A stretch of 64,000 bases of DNA from Adiantum capillus-veneris (lineage: Eukaryota; Streptophyta; Polypodiopsida; Polypodiales; Pteridaceae), in the NCBI GenBank assembly GCA_014529385.2, contig CM043950.1:156649545-156713544 (forward strand), given 5' to 3'. This document shows, one piece after another, positions 32,801-41,887 of the stretch. The position numbers and the translations under genes were made by a program. The notes beneath the pieces are model-generated. The model was not told the DNA's origin. It worked only from the letters and a program-made list of their open reading frames with translations, and did no database searches. The stretch's first letter is position 1. Each line of letters opens with the position of its first letter.

Positions 32801-33016
32801 TTGCTCGTTTACTTCCAAACCCAACCTGTGCATTAATTTCTCTGTCATAACACAAATCTCGGCTCCACCATCTACGTACACATTGGAGACTCGCTGACTC
32901 TTAATCTCTGCATCAATGACTGGCACGATATCCTTCATGCCTCTTGCACTAATAGACCCAACTGACTTTGCCTTAGCCCTCCTGGTGCTGACCATCTTAG
33001 ACCAGGTTCTACGCAT
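29828..33016 (-). CDS. Element B pol: protease, RT, two RNase H domains, integrase start
   Basis: 1062 codons. Protease: YVDGGAEICVM (~50) and LILGRPWLMAM (~122). An acidic Ser-rich linker follows. Reverse transcriptase: KKNGKWRVCVDYKSLNAATK (~320), CDGYSGYFQI, MPFGLTNAPATFQR and catalytic FIDD (~429). The ordinary RNase H (~560-680) is degenerate: the first Asp is Asn (FYVNPSVG) and TDH is TTEE. A second, archaeal-type RNase H keeps its acidic set: FDGAYKR (~714), NNEAEY (~750), FGDSMLIVKQ (~777), DQNREVDALA (~825). Integrase starts with HEGVCGGHF, CRTCEVCQ and Asp in WGIDAIGP and SDRGPGF. It stops at 29828-29830. Confidence 0.93.
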   Translation of the reverse strand: MRRTWSKMVSTRRAKAKSVGSISARGMKDIVPVIDAEIKSQRVSNVYVDGGAEICVMTEKLMHRLGLEVNEQTSLQTKMANNVRVACVGKVNGVKVSAFGVAISIDAYVIPTKGEGYPLILGRPWLMAMKARQDWETGSLELRPNHKVGGKQQKIVYDMKQGRQQDLEMETSMDEWSTSSCSSSEDESSEEDARSLEVMGIILRNPEGEGGQDSLNKEEATGLEEMLAKDLLEEEREPYLQVLKKHAGLFITDYEHIKGVTVTQHHIQLKEGAKPVVQRLRRLGLVQQDALLKEVKRLLKAGFIYPVEDSEWVSPVVVAPKKNGKWRVCVDYKSLNAATKRDHFPLPFQDEILNEVASHERYTVCDGYSGYFQIRIADEDQRKTTFITPWGCFAYRVMPFGLTNAPATFQRFMNLVFQPYFGKSIRVFIDDFFIYSSREVHLSKVDEGFTRLAQLGGQLNKYKCHIGESKVTLLGHVVSQDGIEADPEKVKTLLALPTPSNVKQLVSFIQKARYMGRFIHLLSKAIYPLQQLTKHTTLTWSEEGERCFQEVKTILISLPVVLQPTWGELFYVNPSVGPEALGAVLMQKDPKTSLMRPVYFSSRVMTAAEKGFSATEQLVLALKFAVEKFRAYLLPGQFVVITTEEVFPYSLQHMELSQRIAKWVVQLQEFDYTLQVEDSTRACLADVLTQRCYEKAKKEAPSKVPPIPSHSLYFDGAYKRTKDKASAGIVILGPEKEKIFAKGFHLKEVHSNNEAEYHALVLGLQCCLSRGITKLNVFGDSMLIVKQMVGVWACKNDKFSVKMREAKALLKGFKEVRVHFVPRDQNREVDALAGEELQTLIVGAILVKSPLYHGKEELHDLLYFLEHCEAPSGMSKSERRWLAKKATSYSLVNEDLYCRGKDAVLRRVPASQEIKDILFSCHEGVCGGHFAQEITSRKILQAGFTWPSLHRDVQHWCRTCEVCQKAGPRRLTHENQHPIKTYGPFEKWGIDAIGPLPYTQSGKEYIIMGVEYMTTWAEARPTKRITAKDVSDFIFECLCCHFGTPLEILSDRGPGFRADLVG

Positions 33017-33121
33017 CTTTGGGGAAAGGTGGAGGAGTTGCTACCATGAAATCTTTGGTCCTTGCTTACTCACATCTGCTACCAGGTCGTAAGGTATGGA
33101 TCCTACCCCAAGTGGAAAGTC

Positions 33122-34315
33122 TTATACTCCTATGTGCCTCCTTGACCTACTCTTCCTTTTCTTGTCTCCTATCACTTGGGAGGAACCCTCATTCCCTTTA
33201 TCCGGCTCTGAAGCTTCCATTTCATCAGTTCTTTGTCTCCTAACTCTCTTTATTGGCATGGCAACAGCTTCCTCCATTTTTTCTTTCCCTTTATCCTTAC
33301 CATTGTCAAGACTTATGACAGAGACAGCCCTGTCCTCCCCTCCCGATGGTAGTGGAGGGATCTCTGCTGGTGCTTGTGGTGGTGGAGGAGGGGGTCTCAA
33401 TATTTGGATTGGTGGAGCCACGTGTGCATTTTGTCCATTTAGTGGCCTAGCTCGAGGAGGAGTGACTTGCTGGCGAGGAGGCCGTCTTTGATTACCATTT
33501 CCTTGATAGCGTCGTGAATGGGGGCAATAATACATGCCGTGACGTACCTCTCCACAGTTGTAGCAAATGTACTCACGTGCTTGCCTTTGTCCTTCTTGTC
33601 TATTTCGTTCATTTCCTGGCTGGGGAGCCCTTACACCTTGAACCAGATTGATGGACAGGCTCTCTAGTTGATTGGTGATTTGTTGAAGTAATTCTTGTTG
33701 ATAGGACTCTTGGTTTGTTGCTCCTGTCCCTGCTACTACCCTTGCCGTAGGTTGAGATAGCGGTGGAGGCTCCATTCCCCCTTGTAGTTGAGCTTGGAAT
33801 TTTAACTTCCTATCCTTCTCCCTTGCATAAGTCATAGCTTTATCAAAGGTATCTGGGAATTTACCTTTTACCTTTTCTCGAAGGATGGGGTAAAGCCCTG
33901 CCAGGAAACAATCCTTCTTTAGGCATTCTGGCACCCTTTCTCCTTCACCTAGTGATGCACACCATTTCTCCCACAGGTTGGAAAACTTTCCTTCATAGCT
34001 TCTATAGTCATTGGGTGATGTTTGGCGTAGCTCTAAGAGCTGTCTCCATATCTCCTCTGCAGGCTCATGGCGGCGAAATTCTTCGATGAAGGCCATCTTT
34101 AAGGACTCCCAGTCTCTTCTTTCTTCAGGTGCCAAAGTTTGATACCATAATTTTGCACCTTCCCTTAAGACCAAAGGAAAGGCCCTTAACTTAGTAGCTT
34201 CGTCATCCCTTCCCGATACCAGAAAGGCCATTTCCAAATTATCCAAAAAGTCTGGAGCAACCTCCCTAAGCTTACCATAAAAATTAGGGAAGGCCATAAG
34301 TGAGAGAGTAAACAA
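33122..34315 (-). CDS. Element B gag
   Basis: 397 codons. Met 34315 or the nearby Met of MAFPNF could start it; MAFPNF aligns with MASVAFPTF in D and is the likelier start. The capsid region holds GAKLWYQTLAPEERRDWESLKMAFIEEF, and one zinc knuckle CYNCGEVRHGMYYC (C-X2-C-X4-H-X4-C) lies near residue 257. Pro-rich and basic tails follow. It ends with TAA at 33122-33124, where D has an Ile codon in the same reading; a further TAG near 33035 also interrupts the run into protease. Forms the particle and binds element RNA. Confidence 0.92.
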   Translation of the reverse strand: MFTLSLMAFPNFYGKLREVAPDFLDNLEMAFLVSGRDDEATKLRAFPLVLREGAKLWYQTLAPEERRDWESLKMAFIEEFRRHEPAEEIWRQLLELRQTSPNDYRSYEGKFSNLWEKWCASLGEGERVPECLKKDCFLAGLYPILREKVKGKFPDTFDKAMTYAREKDRKLKFQAQLQGGMEPPPLSQPTARVVAGTGATNQESYQQELLQQITNQLESLSINLVQGVRAPQPGNERNRQEGQRQAREYICYNCGEVRHGMYYCPHSRRYQGNGNQRRPPRQQVTPPRARPLNGQNAHVAPPIQILRPPPPPPQAPAEIPPLPSGGEDRAVSVISLDNGKDKGKEKMEEAVAMPIKRVRRQRTDEMEASEPDKGNEGSSQVIGDKKRKSRSRRHIGV

Positions 34316-34632
34316 TTACACAAACAGCTCCAATTTATTTTAAAATAGAGTATGGTAATTACAATTTGGAGCTTTAGCACAACTTAGCTCAAAATAGGAT
34401 GAAGATCGACACATCAAAGGAATGGTAATAGTCTAGTAAGGGTAGAATGACAGGATGAGGAGAGCGCAAGATTTCCCCAAGTCTCTCGGCTCCAAACAAC
34501 AGGGCTATTCTTTGATGATAAAAGATTTTTCTATCAATACAAATATTCACACGGATATGACGCACAAAATGGAAAGGAAACATGCGGGGATCATCATTCT
34601 CATTATTGGCATCCATACTTACACACAAGATC
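34316..34632 (-). other. Element B spacer between pre-gag ORF and gag
   Basis: No ORF with support. It separates the 194-codon ORF from gag; splice-like signals were not resolved. Confidence 0.35.
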
Positions 34633-35217
34633 CTAGCTTAGTTGCACCACCTTGGGACCAATGAGCCTGATCAGCCACAGAAGGTCAGCACCTCGGATCA
34701 CTTCGACTCTTCGTGATGCATCTGTGAAGACGTAAGGCGTGATGGCAACACTTTGTACAATGCTGAGCCTTTTAGCAAGCAACAATTGGATGCTATTACC
34801 ATAATCAGCATGACGAATGAAAGTGACACCATTAATGTGCAGCACATCATCAACTAAGATAGTTTCCTTAGATTGAAATAACTTCTTGAAAATTAGCAGC
34901 AAAGGTAGGGCAGGGAGGCTTTTCACCCGGTCTCCAAAGCACTTTGGACAATATCCAAAGTGATCTTCACGCGGACAGGAGGTTGGCTTGGGATTGGTGG
35001 TGTCTGGATTCACAAAGTGCACTGGGAGCACTCGCAGACGGGCGACAATCTTGTAGGCAAGCCTTTGCCTCTTTGCTTCAGGAGGATTTAGGGGTGAGAG
35101 TCGTGGTTGCAAGTTGGAGGTTGAAGTTGGTTGCTCACTAGCCTTTTTCTTGCCTGTAGTGGTCATGTAATCCCTTATTAATGAGATTAAGCCAAATGTT
35201 ACCTTACGCTTGAGCAC
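34633..35217 (-). CDS. Element B pre-gag ORF 2, unknown function
   Basis: 194 codons between the primer site and gag, sense strand. The N-terminal third is basic and Pro/Ser-rich; CPREDHFGYCPKC has two Cys pairs that could bind metal. The C-terminal third (KRLSIVQSVAITPYVFTDASRR) shows a weak match to the pre-gag ORF of element D at 55602-55820 (ERFFEVLASDQPFVLPLEQGN). Tat relatives such as Ogre carry an extra ORF upstream of gag, function unknown. The start Met is uncertain; MTTTGKKK at residue 18 is an alternative. Confidence 0.6.
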   Translation of the reverse strand: MLKRKVTFGLISLIRDYMTTTGKKKASEQPTSTSNLQPRLSPLNPPEAKRQRLAYKIVARLRVLPVHFVNPDTTNPKPTSCPREDHFGYCPKCFGDRVKSLPALPLLLIFKKLFQSKETILVDDVLHINGVTFIRHADYGNSIQLLLAKRLSIVQSVAITPYVFTDASRRVEVIRGADLLWLIRLIGPKVVQLS

Positions 35218-35415
35218 GCGCTGCGGCCTTGGGCCACTTAGGTGTAGAGGTGATCTTCCTCCTCTTAGTCGGCTCCTCCGGAAAGAGAGGTCTGGTGATG
35301 CTTTCTCTTCCCTTAATGTGTGTCACAGTACCTTTGTGTATGTTGATGTAGAATATTTCAAGCTCCTATGCGTTGGAGGTTTCTGGAGCACTCATAGGTT
35401 GAGAGGAGAGGTATA

Positions 35416-35601
35416 TCAAGCTCTTCTTCTCACTCTCCTTCGTTGGCGACGATCAGGAACAAGGAATGTAGAAGAACTTACTTCTTGAATTTCAATGACA
35501 CTGCAACCTGGTAACAAGACCTCGATGAAAGCTTTTAAGGCCTCTAAAGCCTCCTCCTCTTCTGTTCTCCAATTTGCAAACTCCTCACGCCATTCTTCCA
35601 T
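35416..35601 (-). CDS. Element B leader ORF, acidic then Arg-rich
   Basis: 61 codons starting about 50 nt after the primer site. The N-terminal part MEEWREEFANWRTEEEE aligns with MDEWLAGFAYWTTEEEE in element D at the same place, and VIEIQ with VIDLQ. The C-terminus is Arg-rich (VPDRRQRRRVRRRA), and D encodes VPRRRRRRSK at the corresponding spot beyond its stop. Conservation of position and sequence in two separate elements argues for a real protein. The Arg cluster could act in nuclear entry or RNA binding; that is inference. Confidence 0.65.
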   Translation of the reverse strand: MEEWREEFANWRTEEEEALEALKAFIEVLLPGCSVIEIQEVSSSTFLVPDRRQRRRVRRRA

Positions 35602-35651
35602 GTTGTAGATTGCACATCTTCATTGCTTGTGGACTGAAGGTCTGTGTAGCC

Positions 35652-35670
35652 CTCCTCCGTGGGCGCACCA
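35652..35670 (-). other. Element B primer-binding site
   Basis: The minus strand reads TGGTGCGCCCACGGAGGAG, 3 nt from the LTR. The family is shared with H and D; the primer tRNA was not identified. Confidence 0.75.
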
Positions 35671-35673
35671 AAA

Positions 35674-37186
35674 TCATAGCGGAAAAAAGAGCAGTGCAAT
35701 CGGGTGGCCTCTGTACTCGTGCACACTCCACAAACCACGCCTCATACAAACAAGCAAAGAACAAAACAAAGGGGGCACCACCCTAAATTAAGAGGTTTAG
35801 GGACCTCACACATAGTGCACATAGGCAAGTGAGACTTCTGGCATTATGATGGCATCAAAACATATGGCAAAACACATAGAAACGAAGCTTAGGGACCTTA
35901 TGTAGCATATATATACACAAGACATCAGCTTAACAATACAACGGCATCTGATCATACATAACAAGGATATAGAGAAGCAAGCCAAGGATGGCATAATCCC
36001 TTGTCAAAAACAATCAACCCGGCAAGTAGGTATGATCCTGCTAGCAACACATCAATACCTTAGAGAATGATGGCGAGGATGGTGGCCATGGAGCATGAGA
36101 GAAGACTCCTTATTTAGGTTTTAGGGCTAGTAATGTAGCATACTAGAGGGAGAGAGAGAGAGGGAGAGAGAGTAGAGCTCCATCCATAGCTCCTCGTTGT
36201 GAGTAATGTCGTCATAGCTTTGTTGCTTGGTGAAGTGGGTGAAGTTTTGGTTTTGAGTGAGAGAAGGCCTCCTTATATAGGTTTCTGAGAGGGTTTAGGA
36301 TTAGGGATAAACATGCTTAAATCCGCTGATTGGGGTTACTTTTTGCTTAGGGTGGTCAACAGATTGAGGTCACCTGATATGTCACCATCAAGATATTCTC
36401 TAGAGTGATGTGAGAGGGGAGGGTAAATGCTGATTTTTCTGATTGTGACACATGGGGATAAGGCCTTGACCAACATTTAAGAGCAGGTAAGGTGGCTGTT
36501 GAAACTGGAGATTCTGCACATGTTAGGGGGGGACCTACTGGGTCCTCCTGAATATCAAATTCTCAAAAAATCCTCAACCATGGCTTCTTTTGACATGTGT
36601 TCTTTGAAAAAATCAGCATGTCTCTTTTCAACTCAAAAGTCTTTATCCCTGTTGACTCACCTTTACCATAAGATTTTCCCTTTTTCTCCTCCTGTAACTG
36701 CATTGTTGATGCCCAATCACTGCTTCTAGTAACAGTGAACTGTTACCTACCAAATACTTATGGTGCAGGAAAAAATATTTACCATGGATAAAAAAAGTTA
36801 CTATAGGTAAAAATTGATTTGTATTTACCATGTAGGTGAAAAATATTTACTGTAGGTAAAAATATTTACTGTGGTAAAAAATATTTACTGTCGGTAAAAA
36901 AGTGAAAACAGAGTATGCTGTGCTGTGAGTCCACACGAACATCCTCGTGTAAATTTCACTAGAAATTCACAGCTAGAATGGGCTATTCTGTAAGATATAG
37001 GTTGTAGGCATGCATAAGAGCTCGTTCCCACGTATCTTCTGTCCATGGCACTTTTTACTCTTTGGTGCTTGTGAAGTAGATTTTTCTTCTCTTTCGAGAT
37101 CCCTTGGACTAGAGTATCCTCATCTCCCCAACAACTGGCTGTGCCTTTATTGCATCTTCAGAAGGGGTCCTAAAAACCATGCATCA
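35674..37186 (-). repeat. Element B 5' LTR
   Basis: 1513 bp. The inner end reads TC on the plus strand where the other copy has TG, so the canonical CA end is mutated to GA. TATA box at 36272-36279. Confidence 0.95.
36272..36279 (-). promoter_or_regulatory. TATA box, element B 5' LTR
   Basis: TATATAAG on the minus strand, matching the 3' LTR copy. Likely promoter of element B. Confidence 0.55.
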
Positions 37187-37191
37187 GATAG
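37187..37191. repeat. Target-site duplication of element B, right (gatag)
   Basis: Identical to 27272-27276. It is followed at once by a (GT)n run (37194-37220), so the element sits beside a microsatellite. Confidence 0.9.
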
Positions 37192-37497
37192 CTCTGTGTG
37201 TGTGTGTGTGTGTGTGTGTGAATGAGCACATGGAGTATTTTTAGTCAAATGGTTGCGAGCGACTCATCCTTCACATGACTTCTAATAAATTCAAAGTGCC
37301 CATATCTCCTTGCTAATCAACCAACAACAATGTATCATATAATTTACCTGCTTGATTTTGTTGTGCCATGCTATCAAAACCATCACTTGCCAATAAACAT
37401 GCTTTTCATGACCCTCTATTGGTGGAAGCAAGATAGGTTTTGGTTAGTGCTATGCTCTGGGGTCACTTTTGAAGGGCTAACATGTTACCAAGGGAAG

Positions 37498-37557
37498 TCT
37501 CTCTCTCTCACACACACACACACACACGCACACACACACACATCGTACACACACATG

Positions 37558-37653
<96 letters not shown>

Positions 37654-37665
37654 GTACACACACAT

Positions 37666-37743
<78 letters not shown>
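37498..37743. repeat. Compound (CT)n(CA)n microsatellite, three blocks
   Basis: Three successive (CT)n(CA)n blocks with short spacers CGTACACACA; the spacer is repeated, so the unit itself was duplicated. Frames through it ([10 protein letters not shown] and reverse) are artefacts. Confidence 0.92.
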
Positions 37744-37746
<3 letters not shown>

Positions 37747-38078
37747 ATGTCGATTCATGGCTGCAGGTGCTCCCACCTAAGCCATCAACTCTTTTTCCTC
37801 AGCCCAAACACTCAGTGTCTTGAGCAAATCCATGTACACCCATTGCCTTGAGCACCCATTTGCTACTACCAAGCGTTCCCCACAAGAAAGCAGTGCCTTT
37901 GCCCTGTTCAACTCTGATTCATGACCAAGTTATTGTTGCTAAATATCGCAGCACCACCGCTTGGCCTATCCTACCTATATGTGATCACCAGTAGCTATCC
38001 TAACCAAGGTCTTGGTTATAATTTTTGTGACCCACCTCATTCTTTCTCTTTCTTTGTCTAGTTGCTAGTGGCATAGTG

Positions 38079-38118
<40 letters not shown>

Positions 38119-38135
38119 ATCTCTCTGACACACAC
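37744..38135. other. Gene-free stretch with (GT)n
   Basis: No gene seen. (GT)n at 38082-38116. Confidence 0.4.
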
Positions 38136-38257
38136 GGTGATGGTGACACACACACACACACATAGTGCACATGCGTATGCCTACACACACACACACACAT
38201 TGTCAGGCATACAATTTTGGGTACTATAGTTTTCACGTTGTTGAAAAATGGTGAATT

Positions 38258-38328
<71 letters not shown>

Positions 38329-38364
38329 TAACACAATGTCAGGTGTACAATTTTGACTATTTGA
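38136..38364 (+). repeat. Inverted repeat, left arm
   Basis: Pairs with 38645-38848 in reverse complement at roughly 80-85% by eye, including the flanks GGTGATGGTGACAC, TTTTGGGTA, GTTGTTGAAAAATGGTG and TGTCAGGTGTAC. The embedded (CT)n(CA)n at 38262-38325 pairs with (GT)n(GA)n in the other arm. Confidence 0.75.
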
Positions 38365-38377
38365 AGGCATTGGAAAA

Positions 38378-38647
38378 GAAATTGATCTGCATTGAATTTG
38401 GAGTACTTCATATAATTTTTGAAGGCTCTTTAATGTGTCTATAGAAAGGAGGACAACCAACAGGCACTTAACAACTCAATTTTGGTGTTGATCCAACATG
38501 CCGTGCAAATCAACCAGAAGGCGAGATATGGAGACCCTCACCTTCGTCTAATTTTTAGATAATGGACTATTGAATAATAGCAAAAAATTATTGTGTACGC
38601 AAGGGCTTGAGAAAAACCTAGGTTTAGTGTAATCCCACCTACAAATT
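38378..38647 (+). repeat. Direct repeat unit, copy 1
   Basis: About 270 bp, about 90% identical by eye to 38858-39146 in the same orientation. It forms the spacer of the inverted repeat and ends in the dispersed motif AGGTTTAGTGTAATCCCACC. Confidence 0.85.
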
Positions 38648-38685
38648 TGAAATAGTCAAAATCGTACACCTGACATCGTGTTACC

Positions 38686-38751
<66 letters not shown>

Positions 38752-38848
38752 TTATGCAAATCCACCATTTTTCAACAACATGCAAACTATACTACCCAAA
38801 ATTACACATACGCCTGTGCACTATGTGTGTGTGTGTCACCATCACCAT
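38645..38848 (-). repeat. Inverted repeat, right arm
   Basis: Reverse complement of 38136-38364, carrying (GT)n(GA)n at 38687-38751. Confidence 0.75.
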
Positions 38849-38857
38849 GTGGGAAAG

Positions 38858-39146
38858 AATTGATTTGCATTGAATTTGGAGTACTTCATGTAATTTTTGA
38901 AGGCTCTTTAATGTGTCTATAGCAAGGAGGACAACCGGTAGGGACTCAACAACTCAATTTTGGTGTTGATCCACATGCCGTGCAAATCAACCAAAAGGTG
39001 ACATGTGGAGACCCTCACCTTCCTCTAATTTTTCAAGCTCCACTATAAAGATTATAGATAATGGACTATTGAATAATAGCTAAAAACTATTGTGTACGCA
39101 AGTGCCCGAGAAAAACTTAGGTTTAGTGTAATCCCACCTACAAATT
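38858..39146 (+). repeat. Direct repeat unit, copy 2
   Basis: Second copy of 38378-38647. It includes an extra ~20 bp (CAAGCTCCACTATAAAGATT) absent from copy 1; a related string recurs at about 41534-41560. Confidence 0.85.
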
Positions 39147-39274
39147 CCTTGACTATATGTAATACACCTTGGAGGCCCCTGCCACGTGACATAAGCCTAA
39201 GGTCTTGGAGGGGATGAGAGTTGGAGACCAAGACAAAGCAAGAAAGAGAGTGGATTGCGTGCAAAGAAAAGGGC

Positions 39275-39278
<4 letters not shown>

Positions 39279-39312
<34 letters not shown>
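39279..39312. repeat. (GT)n microsatellite
   Basis: Pure GT run of 17 units. Confidence 0.9.
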
Positions 39313-39314
<2 letters not shown>

Positions 39315-39380
39315 ATCCATAGGATGGGCCACACACTCATAAGATATAATTTGAAGGTTAAGGCACCCACAACAATTGGA

Positions 39381-40055
39381 GAAAAAAACCTAGGTTTAGT
39401 ATAATCCCACCTACAAATTTTGAGATTTATCTCTATTTTTTAAAAAAACTTTGTTTTACCAGCACTCACTTATCACTTGTGAGAGTGAGTTGTAATGAAT
39501 TAGAAACATAAAATGTACAACATACCCATGCTCCAAAAAAGCCATGGATACAAAAAGGCTAATAACTTAACATCACAACTTTAAATTTTAAATTCAAGGT
39601 GAGAATATCTCCAAAGTTCATAGAACCTAACTTAAAGTTTAGAGAAGTTACAGAGAAGTTTAGTCCAATAGGCTTAAAATATAGTTAATTTGCTTGTATA
39701 GTTTTTGGAAAAAACATAGTATAGCTGAATGATTGAAAAGTCCTCGCTTTAGTGTAATCCCATCTACAGATTTTGAAATTTATCTCTAGCTTTTAGATTT
39801 GAAGGTGAGAAAACCTACAAAGTAATTAAGAAATTGGGTGTAATAGCTTCCAAATATAATAAAGTTGCCCTTAAAATTTCTCATATGTAAGTTTTTTGAT
39901 TTTTTGGGAGAAAGTATTGTGCCTCACCTTGATTTAGTGCAACCCCCCTTACAAATTTTTGAGATTTGCCTCAAAAAGTCTAATTTGTCTTTAAACACTT
40001 GCAAAAACCTAGGCTTAGTGCAATCCCACCTATGACTTTTGAGATTCACCTTAGA
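39381..40055 (+). repeat. Degenerate dispersed motif array
   Basis: The motif AACCTAGGTTTAGTGYAATCCC + ACCTACAAATTTTGAGATTTATCTC recurs at 39381-39433, 39736-39790, 39925-39972 and 40001-40055, and its first half also ends each direct repeat unit (38611-38647, 39110-39146). Spacing is irregular (about 75-360 bp). No coding potential. Confidence 0.65.
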
Positions 40056-40352
40056 ATTCTGAGTCAATCCAAGGCAAGAGCAAGATAAAGACCTCAAAAA
40101 TAGCCAAGATTTTCCAGAGTTGCCTCTTGTTGTCCGCCTTTGCTATCTGTTGAGGTCCGCTCTTGCCTTGGGCTTACACACCTTCTGCCTTGGATTTGAC
40201 GGATCAAAATTTTCCAGTTACGTTAATTCTCGATTTTGTAGATGTCAATGTTGATTCATGATTCTTGATTGTGGATTCTGTTGATCGTCGCTTTGTTGAT
40301 TGTTGATTATGCTTATTCTCCCTCCCCCCTCTCTCTCATGTTGGTGTGATAG

Positions 40353-40353
<1 letters not shown>

Positions 40354-40438
<85 letters not shown>

Positions 40439-40507
40439 ATGAATCACATGGACCTTTCTCTATTTCTTAGCACACATAAAATCTTGCACTCAATATGTCG
40501 CATTCTC

Positions 40508-40578
<71 letters not shown>
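40354..40578. repeat. Compound (CT)n(CA)n microsatellites
   Basis: Two blocks, 40354-40436 and 40503-40578, each a CT run followed by a CA run. Confidence 0.92.
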
Positions 40579-40580
<2 letters not shown>

Positions 40581-40736
40581 CACACACAATGCGTGCAGGA
40601 CATCCACAAAAAATCATTGGACTCCTATTGTTGAATCATTAAGCATGATGCAATTCAGTATTGTAATGCAAATGTGGAAGGCCTTCTTGCAACGCTCCAA
40701 CACCTCAACGAATGGCACATCAACTCTGTCTCTCGT

Positions 40737-40791
40737 ACACACACACACACACACAACTCTGTCTCTCATACACACACACACAAAGGCAACG

Positions 40792-40866
<75 letters not shown>
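40737..40866. repeat. Compound (CT)n(CA)n microsatellite
   Basis: Short CA runs, then a long (CT)n(CA)n block at 40795-40866. Confidence 0.9.
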
Positions 40867-40870
<4 letters not shown>

Positions 40871-41887
40871 CAAAAACAGATACATGCATGCAACTATTGA
40901 GGTTTGAGCAGTAAGGGTAGAGAGAGATCATTTATGACATGGAAGGTTTGTGCAATCCTACAAAGGGAGGTTCATTAGGACATGGCCACACAAAGCTTAG
41001 TTGTCTATAAACCTCGACAATTTTAACTAAGGCAGGCTCAACAGTCCAAAACGTCACGGGTAGCAGCAAGTAGTGAGGGAGAGTGAGACACAAACAATAG
41101 AGAGAGAAAGAGAAAGAGGACTGATCAGCAAGAAACCGACGTAGTTTGAAAATTATGCTCTTTTAGGCAAAATAAGTCGATGAAAATCTACAAGCTAACA
41201 AAAATTTCTGACTGATGTAACAAACCACTAAGCTTCGCATGACCATAGCCTTAGATGACACATGGAGGGAAGTTCCTTCAAAATGCAAAGTAAACCCACC
41301 CTTCAAATGGCTTTAAAAAGCAAAAGTAGTCAGTGCCTCAAGTGAAATTCCATGGCCTTCCCAAGAACTAAAACTATTATAAATATAAACAAAGTACTAA
41401 GTTTTGTACTTTACATTTCTAGGACTCAAATGTATTCTCATTTTCTACCTTTCATTTTTACATTTCTTAAGGTTTCCTTTCAAATGCAGCAGAGTGTGAT
41501 AGGTGGATGCCTTCTCCTTGCTCAAAAATTTTAAGCTCCATTATAAAGAGTATAGATTGCACAAGTGGCGAGCTATACCATTCTCATAGCTAGCATAGGT
41601 TAAAAAAAAAGAAAATTGACGTTTTGCACTAAGGAGCTCCGAATGCCTGTAGCCTAGAAAAGATGCATGCACCTGCAATTCTCGGGAAGGTAACCGTTGA
41701 TGTGAGTGTTTGAACTCCGAAAAAAATGGTCATAGGTCAATACCCTTAAGTTTTACCTTAGGAGGTAGCCTTTCCACGTGTCTTATATGACCTTTGACGA
41801 CTCTTCAAGGACAACTTGAATCTTAACTTCTACCAAAAAGAAGAATTGGGCATTCAGTGCTCTCATAAAGCCCGCATACACACACAA
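40867..41887. other. Gene-free stretch
   Basis: No gene or structured repeat recognised apart from the short string related to the direct repeat near 41534. Confidence 0.4.

Larger units (their letters stand above)
27277..37186 (-). mobile_element. Element B: Tat-type Ty3/gypsy retrotransposon, 9.9 kb
   Basis: LTRs 27277-28793 and 35674-37186 flanked by gatag duplications; primer site at 35652-35670 and polypurine tract at 28797-28809. It reads on the minus strand. Gag-pol is one frame from 34315 to 29123 with three stops (33122, about 33035, 29828). The polymerase has a degenerate ordinary RNase H followed by a second RNase H of the archaeal type, the hallmark of Tat elements. Two ORFs precede gag. 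It is closely related to element D in sequence and layout. Confidence 0.94.

Noticed and set aside
37485-37851. Open frames of Ser-Leu, His-Thr, Cys-Val and Arg-Glu repeats over the microsatellites (also 26747-27019, 38217-38873, 40245-40931)
   Set aside because: They are direct translations of (CT)n, (CA)n, (GT)n and (GA)n and stay open only because dinucleotide repeats contain no stop codon.
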